Below, one piece after another: positions 6,432 to 13,291 of a stretch of 16,436 nucleotides of DNA. The position numbers and the translations under genes were made by a program. Location: assembly GCA_020428615.1 (NCBI GenBank), contig JAGQMO010000054.1, positions 1-16,436 on the forward strand. The letters are read 5' to 3'. The notes below the pieces were generated by a model that was not told the origin of the DNA, did not search any database, and worked only from the letters and a program-made list of their open reading frames with translations. The stretch comes from Patescibacteria group bacterium. Its GTDB lineage: Bacteria > Patescibacteriota > Minisyncoccia > Phycocordibacterales > UBA1006. Every line of letters begins with the position of its first letter. Positions within the stretch are counted from its first letter, which is position 1.

Positions 6432-6842
6432 CTATTCTTGGTCAAAAGGATTGAATCCTTTTTCAGAGAGGTGTTGAATAGTTAAAAACACATTTTCTGG
6501 TAAAACATCCCAATGAAACCATTTCCACCCATTACATTTGTGAGGTTCAAGGTTTTGCGGTTCTCCAGAAATGTAATCAGCCAACATAAATATAGTGAGA
6601 TAATGTTTACTGTCATCAAAAATATCTTCAGTAAATTCAGCAAAATGAATGTTGGAAATCTCAACACCGTTTTCTTCGGCAACTTCTCGAAGCGAACATT
6701 CAACCAACGTTTCTCCAAACTCAAGATGTCCTCCTGGAAAAGCCCATGTCCCTTCTCCATGCGCGCCCTTCCGCTCTCCGAGCAACACTTGATCATTTTT
6801 TCTGATAATCACACCAACTCCAACTCGTACTTGTTTTTCCAT
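6432..6842 (-). CDS. Nudix hydrolase, NUDT15/MTH2-like
   Basis: The protein has 136 residues with a complete Nudix box at 38-60: G38, E44, R52-E53, E56-E57 and G59, within GGHLEFGETL and LREVAEENGV. These Glu residues bind Mg and activate water to cleave a nucleoside diphosphate bond. The flanking sequence (VGVGVII, LLGERKG, HYLTIFM, EPHKCNGWKWFHWDVLP, GFNPF) follows the layout of human NUDT15, so a nucleoside triphosphate such as a modified dGTP is a plausible substrate. This is inference. The frame runs upstream to 7025, through the tRNA-Ser region, but the ATG at 6842 starts the conserved domain and lies 6 bases after TATACT. It is cotranscribed with the MGMT-like gene, which suggests a joint role in nucleotide and DNA sanitation. 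Confidence 0.92.
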   Translation of the reverse strand: MEKQVRVGVGVIIRKNDQVLLGERKGAHGEGTWAFPGGHLEFGETLVECSLREVAEENGVEISNIHFAEFTEDIFDDSKHYLTIFMLADYISGEPQNLEPHKCNGWKWFHWDVLPENVFLTIQHLSEKGFNPFDQE

Positions 6843-6848
6843 AAATGA

Positions 6849-6857
6849 AGTATACCA
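6849..6857 (-). promoter_or_regulatory. Extended -10 of the Nudix-MGMT operon (leaderless)
   Basis: TGGTATACT on the minus strand ends 6 bases before the ATG at 6842. It supports the short start over the in-frame upstream codon at 7025. Confidence 0.6.
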
Positions 6858-6911
6858 CAAGGGGTCATCCTGATTTACCATTCCACGTAATTTGATAGGA
6901 TACAGGATATT

Positions 6912-6984
6912 GGATAAGTGGCACAGTAGTTTAACGGGCACCGCCTTAAACGATGTATACGTGAAAGCGTATCGCGGGCACGTC
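6912..6984 (+). pseudogene. Decayed tRNA-like sequence upstream of tRNA-Ser
   Basis: AGTAGTTTAACGGGCAC (6925-6941) matches the tRNA-Ser D-arm (7009-7025) at 16 of 17 bases, 84 bases apart, about one tRNA length. Seven bases, GGATAAG, and TG precede it in the proper acceptor and 8-9 positions, and a variable-arm-like hairpin (ATACG/CGTAT) follows. No anticodon stem, TTCGA loop or 3' acceptor strand fits within the expected length, so it does not fold as a working tRNA. It is probably a remnant of a duplicated tRNA gene. Confidence 0.35.
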
Positions 6985-6995
6985 CCCCACAGAGC

Positions 6996-7082
6996 AGAAG
7001 GGTGCCGGAGTGGTTTAACGGGCACGCTTGGAAAGCGTGTGTACCCTTATCGGTACCGCGAGTTCGAATCTCGTCCCTTCTG
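6996..7082 (+). tRNA. tRNA-Ser (anticodon GGA)
   Basis: The acceptor AGAAGGG (6996-7002) pairs with CCCTTCT (7075-7081), with G at 7082 as discriminator. TG at positions 8-9 and a D-arm CCG/CGG are followed by the anticodon stem CACGC/GCGTG around TTGGAAA, so the anticodon is GGA, reading UCC/UCU. A long variable arm (GTACC/GGTAC) marks class II, as expected for Ser. The T-arm has the standard TTCGAAT loop. No CCA is encoded. Oddly, pairing continues 11 bp beyond the tRNA on both sides (6985-6995 with 7082-7092), so the discriminator is base-paired in the precursor. Confidence 0.93.
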
Positions 7083-7445
7083 CTCTGTGGGGAATGAAAA
7101 TCCTGTCTTATCCGCAAAAAGCCAACAAAAAAGCCATGCTCAATTCTAGTTAATACTTTTGCTCTAAAAAAATACAAACAATCGAATATGAAACATGGCC
7201 TTGATGTCTTTTAATCTGTACAAACACTAACCAACTAAAAAATTAAACAAATCAAATTAGAGAAGAAATTATGAAATTAGACTTTACGTGAAAATTCACT
7301 GAATTTTCATACTTCTTCAATCGACATCACAATCAATCATTATATGGATTTGGGAACTATTCCTATATCACCTTCACACATCATGAAGCTGCCAGAAATC
7401 CGCTCCCATACTAACATTACAACAACTATTGTCAAGTAAGAAATG
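7083..7445. other. AT-rich stretch without a recognisable gene
   Basis: No convincing reading frame of useful length was found on either strand. It contains the outer half of the tRNA helix, CTTATCC at 7107-7113, an AT hairpin (TGAAAATTC/GAATTTTCA, 7289-7309) and a near-consensus leftward promoter at 7408-7435. GCCATG (7133-7138) and CATGGC (7194-7199) can pair, with a T-run on the leftward side. A small RNA read leftward is possible. Confidence 0.5.
7408..7435 (-). promoter_or_regulatory. Near-consensus sigma70-type promoter reading leftward
   Basis: On the minus strand a perfect -35 TTGACA (7435-7430), a 16-base spacer and an extended -10 TGTTAGTAT (to 7408) are present. Transcription would begin near 7401, just after the htpX stop, and run into a stretch without genes. 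This is the best -35/-10 pair in the window. Confidence 0.6.
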
Positions 7446-8348
7446 TTATCGCCGACTATCCATATCTCGCAGGAGTTGTATACGAAGTTCTGCAGGTGGG
7501 TGTGTCATGAATAACCGGTTTACGTAGGTTGCCATGCGTTTGATCCCGAAAGGGTTGGCAATAAAGAGGTGTGCGGTTGCATGGTTAGCTGTTTTCATTT
7601 TACTGCTATGTGCATGGATTTTTTCAAGAGCGCTCGCAAGTCCCTCAGGATAGCGTGTGAGCATGGCTCCAGTTGCATCAGCAAGGAGTTCTCGTTTTCG
7701 CGAAATAGCAAAGCGAATGAGTGAACCAATGAGTGGCATGAGAATTGCCAATACCAACCCAATCACGAGCACAACAACGTTCCCGCCATTGCGATCGTTG
7801 TTTCGTCCTCCAAACATACTTCCTCGCAAGAGCATATCAGAGACCATCGTAATCACTCCAACAAGCACAACGGCAACTGTTGAAACAAGCATGTCATTGT
7901 TTCCAATATGCGAGAGTTCGTGTGCAATCACCCCTTCAAGTTCATTCTTATCGAGCACCTCAAGGAGACCTGTTGTAACCGCAACAACGGCATGATTTTT
8001 GTTTCGACCAGTTGCAAACGCATTCGGAGCAGGATCATTGATGATGAATACTTTTGGTTTCGGAAGTCCTGCAGTAATGGCAAGATTTTCAACAACCCGG
8101 TGCAATTCAGGTGCATCGTTGTATAATGCCTCTTTGGCTCCGGTCATCGAAATAACCGTCTTGTCGGAAAACCAATACGCCCAAACATTCATAACAATTG
8201 AAATAATAACGGCAAAGTAGAGGATGGATGGCGCATTAAAATAATAACTGAGAACGTATCCGAGCCCAATAACAATACCAAAGAAAACGCTCATCAGAAC
8301 CCACGTTTTGACCTTGTTCTGATGTTGGTGTGTATAAAATGTAGACAT
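7446..8348 (-). CDS. htpX: HtpX-like membrane zinc metalloprotease (M48 family)
   Basis: This 300-residue inner-membrane endopeptidase is involved in membrane protein quality control. The zinc site is HELSH (143-147), with the third ligand E220 in RELLADATGA. Hydrophobic segments lie at about 15-35, 40-60, 152-172 and 190-215, the usual HtpX arrangement with the protease domain facing the cytoplasm. NDPAPNAFATGRN (104-116) and THPP (282-285) are further family motifs. It follows lemA on the same strand with 68 bases between, a pairing seen in many bacteria. A terminator hairpin sits in that gap, so htpX is expressed by readthrough or from a weak promoter (TATAAA about 8 bases before the ATG). 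Length and motifs are complete. Confidence 0.95.
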   Translation of the reverse strand: MSTFYTHQHQNKVKTWVLMSVFFGIVIGLGYVLSYYFNAPSILYFAVIISIVMNVWAYWFSDKTVISMTGAKEALYNDAPELHRVVENLAITAGLPKPKVFIINDPAPNAFATGRNKNHAVVAVTTGLLEVLDKNELEGVIAHELSHIGNNDMLVSTVAVVLVGVITMVSDMLLRGSMFGGRNNDRNGGNVVVLVIGLVLAILMPLIGSLIRFAISRKRELLADATGAMLTRYPEGLASALEKIHAHSSKMKTANHATAHLFIANPFGIKRMATYVNRLFMTHPPAELRIQLLRDMDSRR

Positions 8349-8391
8349 GCTACAAGTTTATAGTTATTAGGTGAGAGTTACAAGTTGACAT

Positions 8392-8418
8392 AAAAAACGA
8401 GTATATTACTCGTTTTTT
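8392..8418 (-). terminator. Terminator hairpin between lemA and htpX
   Basis: A perfect 12-bp stem, AAAAAACGAGTA with TACTCGTTTTTT, closes a 3-base loop. It overlaps the lemA stop codon. The T-run is part of the stem and works in both directions. Confidence 0.8.
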
Positions 8419-8998
8419 ACTTTGAGAATGACACCTTGACCGGTTCTCGCTCTGTTGAATCGGCTTCGAGTTCAAAGAATTCGCGTGTACCGAAACCAAA
8501 CATTCTGGCGACAAGGTTTCCCGGAAATGATTGAATCGCAATCGTAAAGTCACGAACGTTGCCATTGTAAAATCTGCGTGCTGCTTGAATTTTGTTTTCG
8601 GTATCGGTAAGCTCGCGCTGTAACTCAAGAAAATTTTCGTTTGCCTTGAGGTCAGGATACGCCTCAGCAATTGCCATCAATTTGCCGAGCGCTCCTGAGA
8701 GTCCTTGTTGCGCTGTAGCGAATTGTGCCATTTGTTCTGGGGTAACCTTTGAAACGTCAATGTTCATAGATGTCGCCTTTGAACGTGCCTCAAGAACCTC
8801 CTCGAGCGTTGCTCGTTCATGGGTTGCATATCCCTTAACCGTTTCAACAAGGTTTGGAATGAGATCATAACGTCTCTTTAACTGGACATCGATATCAGCC
8901 CACGCTTCATCGGTTCGCACGCGCAATCGCACAAAGTTGTTGTACAGTCCGATGAATATAATCACGAGAACTGCAATAATACCTAAAATAATATACAT
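8417..8998 (-). CDS. lemA: LemA family protein
   Basis: This 193-residue protein has one N-terminal membrane helix (residues 2-18), then the LemA helical domain with the signature YNNFVRLRVRTDEAWADIDVQLKRR split over 19-43 and the YDLIPNLVETVKGYA block. FYNGNVRDFTIAIQSFPGN near 143-161 is the second conserved block. The soluble helical bundle probably lies outside the cytoplasmic membrane. The biochemical role of LemA is unsettled; neighbourhood with htpX is widespread and suggests a shared part in membrane protein turnover. Its promoter has an extended -10 about 30 bases upstream, straight after the secF terminator. No odd features were seen. Confidence 0.94.
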   Translation of the reverse strand: MYIILGIIAVLVIIFIGLYNNFVRLRVRTDEAWADIDVQLKRRYDLIPNLVETVKGYATHERATLEEVLEARSKATSMNIDVSKVTPEQMAQFATAQQGLSGALGKLMAIAEAYPDLKANENFLELQRELTDTENKIQAARRFYNGNVRDFTIAIQSFPGNLVARMFGFGTREFFELEADSTEREPVKVSFSK

Positions 8999-9028
8999 AA
9001 TAATACGTTACAAAATAGTAATGCTTCT

Positions 9029-9037
9029 ATTATACCA
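9029..9037 (-). promoter_or_regulatory. Extended -10 of the lemA promoter
   Basis: TGGTATAAT on the minus strand comes directly after the T-run of the secF terminator. The leader is about 20-25 bases, without a clear Shine-Dalgarno. Confidence 0.6.
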
Positions 9038-9062
9038 AAAAATAAAAACCTCGTGTGAGGAT
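9035..9062 (-). terminator. Terminator of the secDF operon
   Basis: On the minus strand CCTC ACAC GAGG (9060-9049) is followed by TTTTTATTTTTT. The hairpin is short but the T-tract is long, and it sits right after the secF stop. Confidence 0.75.
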
Positions 9063-9063
9063 T

Positions 9064-9948
9064 TTACTTGGTCTTGTTCCCCCCAAGAAGCGTCAACAGT
9101 GGTGATGCCAAGAAAATAGAAGAGTACGTTCCTACAATCATACCGAGAAGCAATACCAACGACAGCGTTTGTGTTGCCACAGGCCCTGCAACATAGAGCG
9201 CAACGAGTACGACAATTAATGTCAGTGAGGTAAAAATCGAACGTGTCATGGTTTGATTGATTGCCATCCCAACCGTAGTTGGAAACGCTTCGGCAATCTT
9301 CTTTTCTTGGTTGGTTGATAGGTTTTCTCGAATACGGTCAAAGACTACAATCGTATCATTCACCGAGAGTCCAAGAATAGAAAGAAGTCCGACAACGTAG
9401 AGTGTATCAATTTCCGTTCCTATGAGCGTCAAGATTCCAACTGGAATAATAATGTCATGAAGGAGCGCAATCACTGCAACAATACCATACCTCCATGATG
9501 AAACAGGTTTTGCCACGTGACGAAAAGCGTACGCTACAAAGAAAATAATACCAAGTGATACCGCAATCAATGCATAGAGTGATTTGGTGCGAAGCTCTCT
9601 TCCAACTGATGGGCCAATTGAATTAAAACGCTCGATAGAGAGCTCTCTGTCACCAACTGACATTGCACTGACTAACTGTTGTCGTTGTTCTTCAGAAAGA
9701 GATTGTGTTTTTACCACATACCCATTATCTCCGAATGGTTGCACCAACATATCGGGAAATCCTGCTTCAGCAAGTGAAGTATGTACAAGATCAATGTCAG
9801 GACGTTCGTCATATGAGACCTCAAGCACTGAACCTCCTGTAAATTCAATACCATAATCAAGTCCGCGTACTGAAACAACAATAATACTCGCAAGGACAAG
9901 GAGTGCGGAGAATCCAATAAAGAATTTTCTGTATTTGATGATAAACAT
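9064..9948 (-). CDS. secF: Protein translocase subunit SecF
   Basis: This 294-residue membrane protein, with SecD, uses the proton gradient to help pull exported proteins through SecYEG. TM1 is at about 8-27, followed by DYGIEFTGGSVLEV (31-44), the SecF counterpart of the D1 motif, and a small external domain. Five further TM helices run from about 122 to 288. The conserved proton-path motif SVNDTIVVFDRIREN (195-209, with D198 and D204-R205) is intact. The start is 4 bases after the secD stop, so the two are translated together. The length is normal, and SecD and SecF are separate rather than fused. Confidence 0.97.
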   Translation of the reverse strand: MFIIKYRKFFIGFSALLVLASIIVVSVRGLDYGIEFTGGSVLEVSYDERPDIDLVHTSLAEAGFPDMLVQPFGDNGYVVKTQSLSEEQRQQLVSAMSVGDRELSIERFNSIGPSVGRELRTKSLYALIAVSLGIIFFVAYAFRHVAKPVSSWRYGIVAVIALLHDIIIPVGILTLIGTEIDTLYVVGLLSILGLSVNDTIVVFDRIRENLSTNQEKKIAEAFPTTVGMAINQTMTRSIFTSLTLIVVLVALYVAGPVATQTLSLVLLLGMIVGTYSSIFLASPLLTLLGGNKTK

Positions 9949-9952
9949 ATGC

Positions 9953-11389
9953 CTATTTGTTAAAACCGTTTTGGTATAAGAATCGAGTAATAGCTCCGCT
10001 CGTACCTTCTCGTTTCGTCAACGAAAGGAGGAAGAATCTGGTAACCGTAATTGCCGTGAACATTGATACGATGATTCCCAATCCAAAGACAAGGGCAAAA
10101 CCTTTAATGAGAGCGGTACCAAACCAGAACAAGAAAATTGCGGAAATAATCGATGAAATATTTGCATCACGAATTGATGCCCATGCACGAGTAAATCCAA
10201 CCTTAACTGCATTGTAGAGTGTATTTCCCGCTTTGAGTTCTTCTTTCATACGCTCAAAAATCAGAATATTAGCATCCACCGCAATCCCAATTGAAATAAT
10301 GAATCCGGTAATCCCAGCAGAAGTCAAAGTAACCGGAATGAATTTAAACATCCACAACATAATCGCGGTGTAAATACCAAGTGCAACAACCGCAATCAGT
10401 CCCGGCAACCGATACCACAGAATGAGAATAACAGACACGAGAATGAGACCAACAATTCCTGCATACACGCCGGCATTCACCGCATCCTGACCCAAAGTCG
10501 GACCAACAGTGTTGGTTGAGATCAGTTCAATAGGAATCGGCAGTGCCCCAGAATTGAGACGTCCTACCAGAGTTTTTGCTTCATCAATGGTAAAGTTTCC
10601 TGAAATAACCGCCTGACCTCCTGAAATCACATCATTCACGACTGGTGCTGAAATAATGCTACCGTCCAAATAAATCGCAATGGTTTTACCTACATTTTCC
10701 CGTGTCAAAGATTCAAACAATTCTGACCCTTCTCGATCAAATGACAGTGCGATAATCGGCTCGGCTTGCAAACCGCCTCCGTTTTTAATACCTGCCTGAG
10801 TAAACTGTAACTGTGCTTTATCTAAATATTTTCCAGTAAGATCGGTATTGAGATAAAGTTCGTTTTGCAATTCTTGAATCTTTGCAAAATCAATGCCATC
10901 TCCGCCAATCGTGAGTGTGCCGTCTTGAATATCTGCCTTGCTGACCTGCACACTCAAGAGATCATCAATTTGGGCTTGAATGGCCTCGCGATCAGCCGAA
11001 GGTGCTTCTACTTTGAATTCAAGGAGTGGTGTTTGACCAATCATTCGCACTGCCTCGTCAAGGTCGGTAACTCCAGGGAGTTCAACAATTAAACGTTCTT
11101 CTGTCCCATCAATACCGAGACTGTGTGTCTCGGTATTTACATTCGGTTCAGCGACACCAAACGCGTTGATACGGCGTTCAATAACATCACGAAGCGCATC
11201 CATTGAATCACGCACTTCTCCCTCGCTGATTGCTGAAACATCAGCTTTGTATACTAAATAGCTCCCCCCCGAGAGATCAAGTCCTAAATGAAAAGGATTT
11301 GATTCTGTTTTTTCAGAGTGAAACACATACCAACCGAGTAATACTCCTAAAGCTACAAAGAGTAGCGCAACAATTCTTGTTTTCCACAT
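9953..11389 (-). CDS. secD: Protein translocase subunit SecD
   Basis: The protein has 478 residues. TM1 (5-22) is followed by the D1 motif LGLDLSGGSYLVY (35-47), a large external P1 domain (about 48-295) and five TM helices. The D4 motif IGIAVDANILIFERMKEE (367-384) contains the key Asp, D372. The P1 region is shorter than in E. coli SecD (615 residues in total), as usual for many Gram-positive and CPR versions. It works with SecF in late protein export. A GGAG lies 5 bases before the ATG, one of the few plausible Shine-Dalgarno sites in this window. This fits its place inside an operon, 49 bases after the HIT gene. No promoter or terminator was seen in that gap. Confidence 0.97.
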   Translation of the reverse strand: MWKTRIVALLFVALGVLLGWYVFHSEKTESNPFHLGLDLSGGSYLVYKADVSAISEGEVRDSMDALRDVIERRINAFGVAEPNVNTETHSLGIDGTEERLIVELPGVTDLDEAVRMIGQTPLLEFKVEAPSADREAIQAQIDDLLSVQVSKADIQDGTLTIGGDGIDFAKIQELQNELYLNTDLTGKYLDKAQLQFTQAGIKNGGGLQAEPIIALSFDREGSELFESLTRENVGKTIAIYLDGSIISAPVVNDVISGGQAVISGNFTIDEAKTLVGRLNSGALPIPIELISTNTVGPTLGQDAVNAGVYAGIVGLILVSVILILWYRLPGLIAVVALGIYTAIMLWMFKFIPVTLTSAGITGFIISIGIAVDANILIFERMKEELKAGNTLYNAVKVGFTRAWASIRDANISSIISAIFLFWFGTALIKGFALVFGLGIIVSMFTAITVTRFFLLSLTKREGTSGAITRFLYQNGFNK

Positions 11390-11438
11390 ATACGCTCCAC
11401 TATATGCTTTTTTATCTTTTTTTCAATAACAATCAACT

Positions 11439-11858
11439 CTATAAGAGCTGATGATAAATTTCATTCAAAATTGCTTCTGAGAGTTTTTTGTTCTTTTCAG
11501 GTTCTCGATTATAGTGATGCCCAAATTCAGTATCAACAAAAATTTCTCCTGCTACTACAACTTCTTTATTATAACGAGGTCTCATGTGCCAATGAACTTG
11601 CGGATCAGGATATTCTGCTTGGTAAGCATCATTCATAAGACAGGTCCAATTAAACATAACTGCGCCAAAAGTTTTTTTCATAAGAGATTCAACCTGCCGA
11701 ACGAGGTGGAGAAAATCAATCATTTCCTTTTCTGTAAGTTCAGACAGAGATGCACATTTACGTTTGAGAGTGACATAGCTCCTACCAAGATATCTTTGAT
11801 CTTTCTCTGAAAGTTTCACTAACCAATATTCTGTTTCTATAAATACATAATTCTTCAT
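11439..11858 (-). CDS. HIT-family protein
   Basis: This 139-residue protein resembles nucleotide hydrolases/transferases of the histidine-triad superfamily. NWTCLMNDAYQ (70-80) and QVHWHMRPRY (87-96) form the active-site part. The usual HxHxH reads Q-V-H-W-H here, so the first His of the triad is Gln (Q87) while the central H89 and the nucleophile H91 remain. Substrates of such proteins include nucleoside phosphoramidates and dinucleoside polyphosphates; the true one is unknown. The ATG at 11858 overlaps the PAP2 stop (ATGA), which indicates coupled translation and decides against the in-frame upstream start at 11924. The neighbours fit a housekeeping operon but give no clear link to function. 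Confidence 0.82.
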   Translation of the reverse strand: MKNYVFIETEYWLVKLSEKDQRYLGRSYVTLKRKCASLSELTEKEMIDFLHLVRQVESLMKKTFGAVMFNWTCLMNDAYQAEYPDPQVHWHMRPRYNKEVVVAGEIFVDTEFGHHYNREPEKNKKLSEAILNEIYHQLL

Positions 11859-12424
11859 TGTTTTTGGTATTTTTTTATTAAAATCACATAGGCGAACCAC
11901 GAACACAATCCGCCGAGAACCCACCCTCCCAAAATATCAACAGGAAAATGAACACCTGCAATAATTCTGGCAACACCAATCATGAATGCAAGAATCATAA
12001 AAATAATGCCGAATTTTTTGTGGTGTAGGTATATAGCAATAGCGAGTGCAGCAAACAAGGTTGCATGCCCAGACGGAAATGAATCATACCCTCCATATAG
12101 GAACAGCGGGGTTACATCGTTAAATTGAATGAACGGTCGCGCTGTTTGAAGTACCGTTTTTATCCCATAGGACAATAACCACGCGAGGAGTACTCCTCCT
12201 GTTGTATACAGGCCTTCAACGAACGAAGCTCGGTCAATAAAGAGTGGTTTATTCATGCGATGTCCATGTTTGTGAATGAGAATGAAAAAGACTCCCACTA
12301 AAACAACATACCAATCGAGTTTCTCTGCAATGATATAAATCCAAAAATTTAGCTCTGGCGAATATGCTGTTACAGCGTACAAACTATTAAAAATTACATT
12401 GTTGAGATCAGCGAGGTACATCAT
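11855..12424 (-). CDS. PAP2-family membrane phosphatase (possible undecaprenyl-diphosphatase)
   Basis: This protein of 188-189 residues has about five membrane helices. The three PAP2 phosphatase motifs are complete: KTVLQTARP (K89, R96-P97), PSGH (117-120) and R153...H159...D163 in ARIIAGVHFPVD. Residues face the outer side of the membrane in the BcrC/PgpB type, where the enzyme removes a phosphate from undecaprenyl diphosphate or a phospholipid; which substrate applies here cannot be told. Two adjacent ATG codons at 12424 and 12421 both lie inside the end of folD (overlap about 17 bases). The longer frame to 12469 would overlap folD by 62 bases and starts outside the domain. A role in recycling the lipid carrier fits the nearby SEDS polymerase. 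Confidence 0.88.
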   Translation of the reverse strand: MMYLADLNNVIFNSLYAVTAYSPELNFWIYIIAEKLDWYVVLVGVFFILIHKHGHRMNKPLFIDRASFVEGLYTTGGVLLAWLLSYGIKTVLQTARPFIQFNDVTPLFLYGGYDSFPSGHATLFAALAIAIYLHHKKFGIIFMILAFMIGVARIIAGVHFPVDILGGWVLGGLCSWFAYVILIKKYQKQ

Positions 12425-13250
12425 GGAATTGTTTGTGCGCAGTAATAACGTTCTGATATAACACAGCAATAGTTATAGGACCAATCCCTCCTGGAACAGG
12501 CGTTGCGAGCAATGCTTTGTTGAACGCCTGAGGGTGAATATCTCCTTGTATTTTTCTATCTGCTTCGCTCGTTCCTGCGTCAATGAGCACTGCGCCTTCC
12601 TTGACCATATCACTGGTAATCATGTGTGGAACACCTGCGCCCGTAATAACCACATTAGCATTTCGTAAAAGGCGATCACGAAGGTGCACGTCAGTGTCTT
12701 TTGTAACAAGGTCGTATGTAATACCCTCACGTTCAAACCAGAGTGTAGTCGGATACCCTACCAACGAACCGTTACCAACTAACACGATATGTTTGCCTTC
12801 AAGCAACACGTCATAGTGATCAAAAATCGCAACAATGGAACCTGTCACTGGAGGAAAAAACAGAGACGCGTGTTCTCGAAATTGCACACGAGATTTCGTA
12901 CCGAGTACATCAACATCTTTTTCAGCAGGAATAGCATCAAGAATCACCTGCCGATCAAGGTGAGAAGGCAACGGCAATTGTACAATCATAGCGTCTGCGG
13001 TTAATGCAATGACATGTATGGACGAGAGGAGGTCTTCTTGTGTTACTTGTTCATCAAAATGATGAACCGTAACATCAACGTGAATAGATTCTCCGAATGC
13101 TTTTTTATATTTGATGAAATTATCAATGACCGGATCAGAACCAACGTAGATGATGTGAAAAGATATGGGAACTGACACCGATTGGGTATACGCTAATAGT
13201 TTTGCCTTGATCTCTTGAGCTATTCGATTTCCATCAACGAGTATGTGCAT
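12408..13250 (-). CDS. folD: FolD-like bifunctional methylenetetrahydrofolate dehydrogenase/cyclohydrolase, divergent
   Basis: This 280-residue protein of one-carbon metabolism would interconvert methylene-, methenyl- and formyl-tetrahydrofolate with NAD(P). VQLPLPSH (90-97), AEKDVD (109-114), GKHIVLVGNGSLVGYP (152-167, Rossmann part) and TPVPGGIGPIT (250-260) identify the family. It is divergent: the catalytic YxxxK is FIKYK (F45, K49), so Lys is kept but Tyr is Phe; the DGFH after KDVD is absent; and the PCTP motif reads PPVT. The cyclohydrolase may thus be weakened. The frame allows a TTG at 13259, but this lies within the -10 box; the ATG at 13250 starts at MHILVDG, the normal N-terminus. 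It is first in the folD-PAP2-HIT-secDF run. Confidence 0.9.
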   Translation of the reverse strand: MHILVDGNRIAQEIKAKLLAYTQSVSVPISFHIIYVGSDPVIDNFIKYKKAFGESIHVDVTVHHFDEQVTQEDLLSSIHVIALTADAMIVQLPLPSHLDRQVILDAIPAEKDVDVLGTKSRVQFREHASLFFPPVTGSIVAIFDHYDVLLEGKHIVLVGNGSLVGYPTTLWFEREGITYDLVTKDTDVHLRDRLLRNANVVITGAGVPHMITSDMVKEGAVLIDAGTSEADRKIQGDIHPQAFNKALLATPVPGGIGPITIAVLYQNVITAHKQFHDVPR

Positions 13251-13256
13251 TACCAC

Positions 13257-13272
13257 CAAGTATACTCATTTT
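13257..13272 (-). promoter_or_regulatory. Promoter of the folD operon (leaderless)
   Basis: TATACT (13264-13259, minus strand) ends 8 bases before the folD ATG. The 16-base block AAAATGAGTATACTTG is identical to that at 4679-4694, before the flavoprotein gene. No -35 stands out. Confidence 0.6.
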
Positions 13273-13291
13273 CAATGAATAGGACAGGTTA

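Noticed and set aside
6843..7025. N-terminal extension of the Nudix frame
   Set aside because: It would read through the tRNA-Ser and the Nudix promoter, and the extra residues have no Nudix similarity. The ATG at 6842 has a well-placed TATACT.
7289..7309. Hairpin TGAAAATTC/GAATTTTCA as a terminator
   Set aside because: It is a stable palindrome but AT-only in the stem and has no T-run on either side.
11859..11924. Longer start for the HIT protein
   Set aside because: It lies wholly inside the PAP2 gene. The ATGA overlap at 11855-11858 is the normal coupled start.
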